Assembly (NCBI GenBank): GCA_016296675.1 | Contig: JAEDIV010000023.1 | Span: 1 to 21,796, forward strand | Direction: 5' to 3' | Origin: Clostridia bacterium | Lineage (GTDB): Bacteria > Bacillota > Clostridia > Christensenellales > Aristaeellaceae | Length of the DNA: 21,796 bases | Made by a program: the position numbers and the translations under genes | The notes under the pieces: generated by a model | What the model saw: the letters and a program-made list of their open reading frames with translations, nothing else | The model's database searches: none | Told to the model about the DNA's origin: nothing | Shown: positions 6,390 through 13,449 of the stretch, piece after piece | How positions within the stretch are numbered: the first letter of the stretch is position 1 | Layout: each line of letters opens with the position of its first letter

Positions 6390-7811
6390 TTATTTCAGAA
6401 TCGATACTGCTTCCGAGATGTTCTTTTCCATCGCTTCTTTGCCGTATTTGTCCACGCCGTCTTTGTTCTTTTCGCCATGCGTGAGACAGCCGGCGCCGCC
6501 GATGCAGCCGCCGATACAGGCCATGCCTTCGATAAAGTTTGCATCAAGCACGTTCTTGCTCTTTTTAAGAAGCGCCATCTTGCACGCCTCGATGCCATCG
6601 CAAACCGCGCTTTTGACCGTAAAGTCTATACCCTGCTCCTTGAGCGCCTGAACGACCGCATCGGAAAGGCCGCCGGAGCGCGCAAAGATTCGTCCGAAAT
6701 AAGAAGCGTTGTCCAGGCAATCCAGCGGCAGCGTCTCCAAATTGAGATCCTTTGAGTCAAACAGCGCCTGAAGCTCTTCAAACGTCATAACTGCATCCAC
6801 ATAGGGCTTGACTTCAGGAAGCTGCGCTTCGCCCTTTTTCGCCGTGCACGGGCCGATGAACACAACCTTGCATTTGGGATCCGTTTGCTTGATGTAGGCC
6901 GCGAGCATCGCCATGGGCGAAGGATTGTGGGAAATCAATTCTTTCAGCTGCGGGAATGCGGTTTTGATATACTTTACGAATGCCGGACAGCAGCTGGAGG
7001 TCAAAAATCCTTTTTCGGAAAGTTCTTCGGCTTCTTTAAGCGCCACCATGTCTGCGCCAAGGGCAGCTTCGACAACGGTATGGAAGCCCAGTTCCTTCAT
7101 GCCGGAAATGACCTGACCCAGTTTCGCGTGCGTGAACTGGCTGGAAATCGACGGAGCGACAACCGCATAAACCTTGTACTTCTGGTTATTCTCGCTTTTT
7201 TTGATCATATCGATGACATTCAAAATAAACGACTTGTCGGAAATCGCGCCGAAGGGACACTGGTATACGCATGCGCCGCACTGGATGCACTTTTCATCGT
7301 CAATTTGCGCAGCATTATCTTCGTTAATGGAAATCGCCTTGATCTTGCATGCGACCTGACAGGGACGCTTGCGGTTAACGATAGCGGAATACGGGCAGAC
7401 CTTTGCGCACTGGCCGCACTCTACGCACTTCGTCTTGTCGATATGCGCAACATGGTTGTGGTCAAAGGAAATCGCGCCGCGCCTACAGACGTCCTCGCAT
7501 CTGTGTGCAAGGCAGCCGCGGCAGGAATCCGTCACTTCATACCCCGCAGCCGGACACTCGTCGCATGCGATGTCGATGACTTCTATGATGTTGTCGATTC
7601 TCTTGTTGCCGCCCATTGCGATCTTCACGCGTTCTGCAAGAATCGCGCGTTCCTTGTATACGCAGCAGCGCATCGTGGGCGTTTTGCCCGGGACGATGAT
7701 TTTGGGAATATTCAGTACATTTTCCAAAAGTTCGTCCTTCCAGGCAAGGCGCGCAACCTCTCTAAGCACTTTGTACTTGAGATGCTGGACTTTGGTATCG
7801 AACTTTCTCAT
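6390..7811 (-). CDS. [FeFe]-hydrogenase, group-B-like
   Basis: 473 residues; catalytic iron-only hydrogenase that should reduce protons with ferredoxin or a similar donor in the cytoplasm. The N-terminal half carries several iron-sulfur sites: CDECP, SCRGCLAHRCEDVC, CVECGQCAKVC, RPCQVAC and CIQCGACVYQC. The H-cluster domain has the three binding loops: TSSCCPAF (Cys274-Cys275), FIGPCTAKK (Cys322) and MACIGGCIGGAGC (Cys432, Cys436). GPCxAKK instead of MPCxxK and CCPAF instead of CCPxW are typical of group B rather than classical group A enzymes. The start is the ATG at 7811, 8 nt from AAGGAG (7820-7825); an in-frame ATG at 7877 lies inside the upstream gene. Last gene of the sensory-hydrogenase operon, 20 bp after the phosphatase. 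Confidence 0.9.
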   Translation of the reverse strand: MRKFDTKVQHLKYKVLREVARLAWKDELLENVLNIPKIIVPGKTPTMRCCVYKERAILAERVKIAMGGNKRIDNIIEVIDIACDECPAAGYEVTDSCRGCLAHRCEDVCRRGAISFDHNHVAHIDKTKCVECGQCAKVCPYSAIVNRKRPCQVACKIKAISINEDNAAQIDDEKCIQCGACVYQCPFGAISDKSFILNVIDMIKKSENNQKYKVYAVVAPSISSQFTHAKLGQVISGMKELGFHTVVEAALGADMVALKEAEELSEKGFLTSSCCPAFVKYIKTAFPQLKELISHNPSPMAMLAAYIKQTDPKCKVVFIGPCTAKKGEAQLPEVKPYVDAVMTFEELQALFDSKDLNLETLPLDCLDNASYFGRIFARSGGLSDAVVQALKEQGIDFTVKSAVCDGIEACKMALLKKSKNVLDANFIEGMACIGGCIGGAGCLTHGEKNKDGVDKYGKEAMEKNISEAVSILK

Positions 7812-7831
7812 GTGCTTATCTCCTTTATTCT

Positions 7832-9004
7832 TTAGAAATAGCATACGGTGATTCTCTTGCCCATTTGCTTTAAGCATTCCGACAGCTCAGAGACAAGATT
7901 CATCTTGATATTGAAATTGATGGGCAGATCAGGATTCTGGTGAGCCGGGTTGACCGCACGGCCGACATAAAAATTGATGTCGGTGGCTTCCTCAAACAGA
8001 AGCCGGCTGATCAGCGACGCGCCGTCCTTTTTAAAGCCCCACGTTTCATATTTTTTGTTTTCTCCCAGGTAATCCTTGGCGTATTCAAGCACGCGGTTTA
8101 TGGTGATAACGCCTTCCGTAACAAGGTCAACGCCTTCGATCGACGCCGTCGGCGGAACATCCGATTCCTCAAATCTGAGAGAAGCCAGCAGCGGCTTTCT
8201 CAAATATTTGGAAACAATGGTCGATGTGGTTCCTCCGCAAACGATGTGCTTCCCTTCCTTTGCAAAGAACAGCGCCATCATGCGGTCGTTATCATCGCGG
8301 CTTGAGGGCGGTCCGAACAAAATGTTCATCGGCTCTCTTTTGCGGATCTTTATAATTGCCGCCGTAGCATCATCTCCGGGCTCGCCCCCGTACAGAGAGT
8401 TGCACTCATTGATGAGCATGGTTGCAAGCGTCTTCGCCGTATAGCCCGCAACAGAAATTGTTTCCATATAGTCGATGATTTCTTCTCTGCGCCAGCCGTA
8501 ATTGTACATAAGGCCCAATCCTGCATGCGGACATCCGTCGGACATGGCGATGAAAATATCCTCTTCCTTTAAATGAATATAGGATCTGAAAATCTTCTTT
8601 CCGTCAATGTTCATCTCTGTCATCGGATAAGGATAGTTTACGCCGTCCCGAAGGAGAATCATCGCAGGATTGTCATACTGGAAGATTTCGGCATATTCGT
8701 TGTTGTGAATCTGCAGAATGGTAAACGTCGAGTATGCAACGCCGCGAACCGAGCAAACGGGAAGGGTCGCGGCAATCGTTGCCACGCATTCTTCAATGGG
8801 CAGACCCGCAGCCATCATGGTAGAAATGATTTTGGAAGTAAGGGTTGAAAGAATCGACGCTTTTACACCGCTTCCAAGACCGTCCGCCAGGACTACAATG
8901 GTAGAATTGTCTTCGCGCTCAATGACATCCACATGATCGCCGCAAAGCAGTTCGCCCACATGATTGATGCTCTTATAGCCGATCTCAGCGCATAAATCAT
9001 TCAT
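7832..9004 (-). CDS. SpoIIE-type PP2C protein serine/threonine phosphatase of a hydrogenase cluster
   Basis: 390 residues. Residues about 1-220 are a PP2C/SpoIIE phosphatase domain with metal-binding motifs VLADGLGSG (Asp41-Gly42), IAMSDG and GEPGDDAT, so it should remove phosphate from serine/threonine of a partner protein using Mn/Mg. Residues about 230-390 form a second region (NILFGPPSSRDD, HIVCGGTTSTIVSKYL, INFYVGRAVNPAHQ) that I do not recognise as a named domain. There is no membrane segment. The ATG overlaps the stop of the sensory hydrogenase by 8 bp (ATGAATGA), with AAGGAG upstream, indicating translational coupling. PP2C phosphatases beside PAS-containing hydrogenases are known in clostridial hfs-type loci. 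Here the APH-like kinase three genes upstream is the natural opposing enzyme (inference). Confidence 0.88.
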   Translation of the reverse strand: MNDLCAEIGYKSINHVGELLCGDHVDVIEREDNSTIVVLADGLGSGVKASILSTLTSKIISTMMAAGLPIEECVATIAATLPVCSVRGVAYSTFTILQIHNNEYAEIFQYDNPAMILLRDGVNYPYPMTEMNIDGKKIFRSYIHLKEEDIFIAMSDGCPHAGLGLMYNYGWRREEIIDYMETISVAGYTAKTLATMLINECNSLYGGEPGDDATAAIIKIRKREPMNILFGPPSSRDDNDRMMALFFAKEGKHIVCGGTTSTIVSKYLRKPLLASLRFEESDVPPTASIEGVDLVTEGVITINRVLEYAKDYLGENKKYETWGFKKDGASLISRLLFEEATDINFYVGRAVNPAHQNPDLPINFNIKMNLVSELSECLKQMGKRITVCYF

Positions 9005-10673
9005 TTTTGATGGACTCCTTCAGCTTTGTCAGCGCAATCTTGGTTTCTGCTGCAGTTTCGCCCAGCAAAGATGCAATTTCCTGAACGATGCGCATCTGCT
9101 TTTCAACAACCTTGTCCGCTACTTCAACCGTCTGCCTTGAAATGCTATCACGTTTTTCGCGGCTGCTTTCTTCCTCGGTGATGTCGCGGATAATGCCGAT
9201 CAGCATGCGGGAATCGCGGTCATAAATAACGCTCTGCTCAACATATCGCTTGTACTGCGCAAGATACGTTTTCTGTTCATGTACTTCGCGTCCTGTATGC
9301 AGAACGGACATAAACACACTGGGCTCGAGAATCCGAACAACCGGCTCGCCCAGAACGTCATTTGCATTTCGAAGATTCATGATGTGAAGCATGGCTTTAT
9401 TGATCTGCTGAACTTCAAGCATTTCATTCAAAACGATAAGACCATTGGGCGTATTATTGACGATCGTATCGGAAAAGCTTTCCGCCTTCTCCTTAAGGAA
9501 CGGCAGGCACATGGAAATTTCCGCCTTGCCCTGAATGATCGCGATCGCCTTGTCCCGGCAAGTGTTATAGCCGCAGGAGCCGCAGTTGAGTTCATCAGAC
9601 GGTTTGAATTTGCCCATTTGCCGTAATACATTAAAAATTTCCGTCTCGGAAGGCTGCTTGTTTTCCCGTTCAATGTAGCTGAAATGCTTGCGCATGTCAT
9701 CACTCTTTGGCTGAACGACATCAAAGTCTTCCTTTCCTGCATAATCCGATACAGAAATATAGTCTTTGATAATGGAATGCTTGTGATATTTCTCCATGAC
9801 AGGACCGCCGATACAGCTTCCGACACAAGCGCTCATCTCAATAAAGCATTTATGAATATGCCCGTTTTCAATATCCTTGAGCGCGGCGATACAGTTTTCA
9901 ACGCCGTCCAGCGCCATATACGTATAGCCGGGCGCGTTCGTTTTCATCGTTTTCAAAATACCGCCGGTGGTCGGGAAAAAGCGCGCGCGGCTCTGATCAT
10001 CAGACACAACCTGCTGTTTAAGCGTTATGTTCTCCTCTTTCAGCCAGTTTGTCAGCTCTTCAAAGGTAAGCACCGCATCCACTAAGCCCTTGTAGTGGTC
10101 CGCTTCGTCTTTCTTTGCAACGCACGGTCCTATGAATACGCATTTTGCATTCGGCACTCTGCGCTTGATATCAGCGCAATGCGCCTGCATAGGGCTGACA
10201 ACATCAGCAAGATATCCAAGCAAAGACGGAAACTGCTTTTGGATCAAAAGATTGATCGAATGGCAGCAGGAGGAAATGACAACATCTCTCTCCTCTTCCC
10301 TCAGCATTCTGTCATACTCATTTTTGACATATGTCGCACCGATTGCGGTTTCTTCAACATCTTTGAATCCAAGTTTTTTCAGCGCTTCACGCATGGATTC
10401 AATGCCGACATCGTCGTAGTTTGCAATAAAAGACGGCGCAAGAGACACATATACGGGAATCCCTGTCTGAATCAGGACCTTGGCCTTTTCAACCTCGTTT
10501 ACGATTCTTTTGGCATCCTGCGGACAGACGACAAAGCACTGGCCGCAAAGGATGCATTCATTCCCGATAATATGCGCCTGATTGCCCGAAAAGCGAATGG
10601 CTTTCACCGGGCAATGACGAATGCATTTATAGCAGTTTTTGCAGTTGGATTTTTTGAGTGTCAGACAATCCAT
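8997..10673 (-). CDS. hydS: Putative H2-sensing [FeFe]-hydrogenase with PAS domain (group C, HydS type)
   Basis: 558 residues. Order: two [4Fe-4S] sites (NCKNCYKCIRHC, CILCGQCFVVC) in residues about 10-50; an H-cluster domain with ISSCCHSI (Cys136-Cys137), FIGPCVAKK (Cys184) and MSACVGSCIGGP (Cys283, Cys287); a further Fe-S motif CGSCGYNTC...C near residues 365-395; a PAS domain (IVNNTPNGLIVLNEMLEVQQIN onward, about 405-500); and a C-terminal helical tail likely to form a coiled coil. This layout matches group C 'sensory' hydrogenases, thought to sense H2 or redox state and signal through the PAS output. His138 stands where catalytic enzymes have proline, consistent with altered activity. RBS AAGGTGG precedes the ATG. 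It lies between the [2Fe-2S] genes and the phosphatase. Confidence 0.88.
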   Translation of the reverse strand: MDCLTLKKSNCKNCYKCIRHCPVKAIRFSGNQAHIIGNECILCGQCFVVCPQDAKRIVNEVEKAKVLIQTGIPVYVSLAPSFIANYDDVGIESMREALKKLGFKDVEETAIGATYVKNEYDRMLREEERDVVISSCCHSINLLIQKQFPSLLGYLADVVSPMQAHCADIKRRVPNAKCVFIGPCVAKKDEADHYKGLVDAVLTFEELTNWLKEENITLKQQVVSDDQSRARFFPTTGGILKTMKTNAPGYTYMALDGVENCIAALKDIENGHIHKCFIEMSACVGSCIGGPVMEKYHKHSIIKDYISVSDYAGKEDFDVVQPKSDDMRKHFSYIERENKQPSETEIFNVLRQMGKFKPSDELNCGSCGYNTCRDKAIAIIQGKAEISMCLPFLKEKAESFSDTIVNNTPNGLIVLNEMLEVQQINKAMLHIMNLRNANDVLGEPVVRILEPSVFMSVLHTGREVHEQKTYLAQYKRYVEQSVIYDRDSRMLIGIIRDITEEESSREKRDSISRQTVEVADKVVEKQMRIVQEIASLLGETAAETKIALTKLKESIKNE

Positions 10674-10692
10674 GAATCAATCTCCACCTTTA

Positions 10693-10944
10693 TTATCCAT
10701 TCAGCTTTCCGAGAATTTGCGTTCTGAAAAAATCGCTGAAATTCTCGCGCGTGATTCCCTTGTGTATTTCTCCATCCACGGATACAGTCACGCCTACGCG
10801 ATTGCAGACACCCATACAAAAGCTGCCGGACAGGTTTACCTTGTCCTGAATGCCGTTTTTTTCCAGCGCAGCCTGCATAAGTTCGATAATGATCTGAGAA
10901 CCCTTTAAATGGCATGAGGATCCTACACAAATCTGCACATTCAT
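10693..10944 (-). CDS. Thioredoxin-like [2Fe-2S] ferredoxin, copy 2
   Basis: 83 residues with the NuoE/HydC-type [2Fe-2S] pattern: Cys6, Cys11, Cys43 and Cys47 (CVGSSC ... FCMGVC). It corresponds to the stand-alone thioredoxin-like ferredoxin fold, without the helical N-terminus of full NuoE subunits. The likely role is one-electron transfer to or from the sensory hydrogenase encoded 19 bp downstream. It starts 1 nt after the stop of its paralogue, so the pair is translated together. Cys spacing is identical in the two, but the bodies have diverged strongly outside the GSSCHLKGS segment. No NuoF-like flavoprotein partner is encoded in the cluster, so the electron partner is unknown. Confidence 0.88.
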   Translation of the reverse strand: MNVQICVGSSCHLKGSQIIIELMQAALEKNGIQDKVNLSGSFCMGVCNRVGVTVSVDGEIHKGITRENFSDFFRTQILGKLNG

Positions 10945-10945
10945 G

Positions 10946-11188
10946 TTATTTCACCCTGGAAAGAATATTTTCCTCAAAAAAGTCCCTTACATTCTCGGGA
11001 GACACCGAGAAAACCTCTTCATTGATGGTAACGCAAACGCCCTTCTGGCACTGGCCGATGCAGAAGGTGCCGCCGAGTTCCACTTTGTCGTCCAGATCAT
11101 TTTCGCGAATCAGGTCCTGAAGAACCTCAACAATCTTGCGGGAACCCTTTAAGTGGCAGGAGGAACCAATGCAAACCGTTACTTTCAT
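10946..11188 (-). CDS. Thioredoxin-like [2Fe-2S] ferredoxin, copy 1
   Basis: 80 residues, with cysteines at exactly the positions of the neighbouring paralogue (6, 11, 43, 47; CIGSSCHLKG and FCIGQC). The fold is predicted to be the thioredoxin-like [2Fe-2S] ferredoxin seen in NuoE and HydC. AAGGAG lies upstream of the ATG, 20 bp after the kinase gene. It should carry electrons in the cytoplasm between an unidentified reductase and the hydrogenases of this operon. It could equally be a redox sensor, since the operon otherwise looks regulatory. Confidence 0.88.
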   Translation of the reverse strand: MKVTVCIGSSCHLKGSRKIVEVLQDLIRENDLDDKVELGGTFCIGQCQKGVCVTINEEVFSVSPENVRDFFEENILSRVK

Positions 11189-11208
11189 ATCTATCTACTC
11201 CTTCATTT

Positions 11209-11961
11209 TTATCTCACGTTGTCCATTTCCCTGACCCATGACAGGAGAAACTCTCGTTCTTTTTCATTTCCGCTGATCGACTCCGCAGCAGCGACGATCG
11301 GCATCCATTTTTCAACCATCGATATCTCAATACCGCTTTTCATTGAATACATTTCAAGATATCTTTTCGCGCCGGAAATCTGACCTTCCAGCCAGAAAAG
11401 AAGATAGGTTCTTGCAGCATCTGCGGACGGATTCCCCTGTGTCGCATGCGACCAGTCAAGAATATACGGCGTATCATTTTTATCGATGATGATGTTTGAA
11501 GGTCTGAAATCACCATGACAGATTCTGCTTTGCCCCGACATGCTGTCAAGCCTTGCATGCAGATCATATCTCGTCGTTGCATCGAGATTGCATTTGATCA
11601 TCTGCATGTTCATCTTTTCTCTCTGGCGGCTCAGAAGCGGGCAGGTCTTTGAATGGATTAATACATGAAGGTCAACAAACCTTTGCATCAATTCGGCCTT
11701 TTTATCCGGATTCTCATCCATGATTCTTTTTAGCGTCTTCCCTTCGATGTAGCGCGACACAATCGCCCACTTTCCGTCAATTCGGGTAAGCTCCAGAATC
11801 TCCGGGATATTCAGTCCCGTTTCTTCGATTCGCGCCTGGTTCAGCGCCTCGTTCAGCACATCCGCTTTGGTATAGCTTGGGCCGAACACCTTGATGCATT
11901 TGTCGCCGTCACGAAACACCGTTTTCCGGTTTCTGACAGCGATCATCCGATCCAGCTTCAT
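11209..11961 (-). CDS. APH/choline-kinase-fold phosphotransferase of the hydrogenase cluster
   Basis: 250 residues with the kinase signatures of the aminoglycoside phosphotransferase superfamily: catalytic loop CHGDFRPSNIII (His149, Asp151, Asn156) and metal-binding ILDWSHA (Asp169-Trp170). The N-lobe contains DKCIKVFGPSY (candidate ATP-binding lysine) and IVSRYIEGKTLKRI as the hinge. Enzymes of this fold phosphorylate small molecules or proteins. Its position as first gene of a cluster that also encodes a PP2C phosphatase suggests a protein kinase that opposes the phosphatase, rather than antibiotic resistance. The start at 11961 has AAAGGAG (11969-11975) 7 nt upstream. A perfect palindrome CGGCATATGCCG (11978-11989) lies in its leader. 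The substrate is unknown. Confidence 0.85.
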   Translation of the reverse strand: MKLDRMIAVRNRKTVFRDGDKCIKVFGPSYTKADVLNEALNQARIEETGLNIPEILELTRIDGKWAIVSRYIEGKTLKRIMDENPDKKAELMQRFVDLHVLIHSKTCPLLSRQREKMNMQMIKCNLDATTRYDLHARLDSMSGQSRICHGDFRPSNIIIDKNDTPYILDWSHATQGNPSADAARTYLLFWLEGQISGAKRYLEMYSMKSGIEISMVEKWMPIVAAAESISGNEKEREFLLSWVREMDNVR

Positions 11962-12017
11962 TCTTCGACTCCTTTACCGGCATATGCCGACATAATCCTC
12001 AGAATTTGATTCAGCAT

Positions 12018-12046
12018 ATTTTATCATCAAATCGTCAGGTTGTGAA
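12018..12046 (-). promoter_or_regulatory. Promoter of the six-gene hydrogenase cluster
   Basis: On the minus strand TTCACA (12041-12046), a 17 bp spacer and TAAAAT (12018-12023) precede the kinase gene. TTGTGAA on the plus strand (12040-12046), overlapping the -35, matches one half of a Rex-type site. The second half (TAAAAAA) is poor. The palindrome CGGCATATGCCG lies downstream of the start point at 11978-11989. Confidence 0.65.
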
Positions 12047-12114
12047 TTATTAAAAAAATCAGCGCCGTTATAGTTTTTGATAAGTCAAAGAAATAGCCAG
12101 TACCGCGCAAAAAT

Positions 12115-12152
12115 AAGCGCAGCAGACACGGTTCCATCGGTCTTCTGCGCTT
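12115..12152 (-). terminator. Terminator of the LysR gene
   Basis: A 13 bp stem with one mismatch (12115-12127 with 12140-12152, AAGCGCAG/CTGCGCTT) lies 5 bp after the regulator stop codon. On the minus strand it is followed by TTATTTTT. The rest of 11990-12157 holds the hydrogenase promoter and no gene. Confidence 0.85.
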
Positions 12153-12157
12153 TTAGA

Positions 12158-13078
12158 CTATAAATACTGCCGCCTTGTCTGAATCAGGATCGTGATAAAT
12201 TCCTTGTCAAGCGGGGAAAGAGTATACCCGTTTCTGTAAATCAGCATATCCTTATAAAGGCGCTCGTTTTCCGCACACGGCCGCTGAATCAGATTGTACC
12301 TTTCAAGCATTTTGGTCGGAACAGGCGAAATCCACATAAAGGTCTCATTGTTTTCACTCAGAAGTTCAAACTGACTCGCTCTTTCAAATACATAAATCTT
12401 CCTGTCCCCGCCCGTCGCCTGTTCTTCCTTCAAAACCTTTGAAAGCGTAAGCGAGGGAACGTAGGGATCGGCATGCGCAATCTCTATATAATCCTTAAGA
12501 TCATTGAGCGAAATCGATTCGCGCTCCGCCAGCGGGTGTGACTTGCTCATGGTGAGCTGATAGGTAAACTGGGTCAAAAGCTCGTAATTCAGCCCTTTTT
12601 CTTCCAGCATCGCCTTAAACGATTCATCGTGGTTGGCTGCATAACGAATGATTCCGAGGCCGTAATCATTATTCAGAATGTTTTCAATCGCGCGTCTTGA
12701 ATTGGTTTCGTTATAAAAGACTTCGCAGGAAGACGAATTGATCCGCTTTGAAAACTGTGCAAATGCCTCTGAAATATAAGAGGCACGCGGAACAGAGATG
12801 GAAAAACGCTGCTTATCCGGCGTACTTTCCTTATAAAATTTCTCTAATGCCTCAATCTGAGAAATGATGCTTTTGGCATAATTCATGAACACTTCACCGT
12901 CATGCGTCAAAAACATACCTTTGGCAGAGCGTTCAAAAATCGTAATTCCAAGATCATTTTCCAGTTCCTTGATGGAACGGCTGATGTTGGGCTGCGCGAT
13001 GAGCAATGTCTCGGAAGCCTTGCTGAGCGAACCCGCCTTGGCTACTTCCACCGCATATTTCATGTGCAGTATGTTCAA
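12158..13078 (-). CDS. LysR-family transcriptional regulator
   Basis: 306 residues. The N-terminal winged helix-turn-helix reads KYAVEVAKAGSLSKASETL then AQPNISRSIKELENDLGITIFER, the classical LysR DNA-binding domain. Residues about 90-300 are the periplasmic-binding-protein-like effector domain (FSISVPRASYISEAFAQF, YGLGIIRYA, SHPLAERESISLNDL). I prefer a TTG start at 13078, giving MNILHMKYAVEVAK, because AAGGGG lies 8 nt upstream and family members usually begin this way. The alternative GTG at 13087 overlaps that ribosome site and adds three residues. It is transcribed divergently from the mdh-hdr-flx-frd operon across a 371 bp gap, the usual arrangement for a LysR protein and its target. 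The effector is unknown; a C4-dicarboxylate or redox-linked metabolite would fit the neighbours (inference). Confidence 0.92.
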   Translation of the reverse strand: MNILHMKYAVEVAKAGSLSKASETLLIAQPNISRSIKELENDLGITIFERSAKGMFLTHDGEVFMNYAKSIISQIEALEKFYKESTPDKQRFSISVPRASYISEAFAQFSKRINSSSCEVFYNETNSRRAIENILNNDYGLGIIRYAANHDESFKAMLEEKGLNYELLTQFTYQLTMSKSHPLAERESISLNDLKDYIEIAHADPYVPSLTLSKVLKEEQATGGDRKIYVFERASQFELLSENNETFMWISPVPTKMLERYNLIQRPCAENERLYKDMLIYRNGYTLSPLDKEFITILIQTRRQYL

Positions 13079-13449
13079 CAAATCCACCCCTTATCAATTA
13101 CACTTTCGACTCATGAAACAATATCCATGGAAAAATGCTATCATATTTTACATCAACATTCAAGCACGGATATATGAAATTTGATATAATAATATTACAA
13201 ATACGATATATTACAGAAATTCTTCATTTACCGCGGTCTTTCCGATACAGCATTTCCCATTTGTTCAGAAAATCGTATTCACACCCTTTCACGCGTATTA
13301 TCATTTTCAATAAGTCCCGTTGCTCAAAAAAGAATTCCTTTCGATATATTGACATGATATAATAAATTGATCATGAATAATTCAGTATTCATGTCTGTAC
13401 ATCCCCAGAACCCGGCACACAATTATACTCGTAAAGGAAGGAATGCATC
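13079..13449 (+). promoter_or_regulatory. Divergent intergenic control region of the LysR gene and mdh-hdr-flx-frd operon
   Basis: 371 bp, strongly AT-rich, no gene. A TATAAT at 13358-13363 has only a weak -35 (TTCCTT, 13335-13340), as expected for an activator-dependent promoter. Just downstream a perfect 8 bp inverted repeat CATGAATA/TATTCATG (13372-13379, 13386-13393) lies in the predicted leader. Further upstream ATATGAAATTTGATAT (about 13171-13186) is a near-palindrome of the size of a LysR site. AGGAAGGA (13435-13442) is the ribosome site of mdh. Confidence 0.55.

Noticed and set aside
11209..11961. Aminoglycoside resistance gene
   Set aside because: Only the general kinase fold is shared; operon context with hydrogenase and phosphatase genes points to a regulatory role.
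13348..13363. TTGACA at about 13349 as -35 of the mdh promoter
   Set aside because: It lies only 4 bp from the TATAAT, far from the needed 16-18 bp, and no suitable -10 lies at the right distance.
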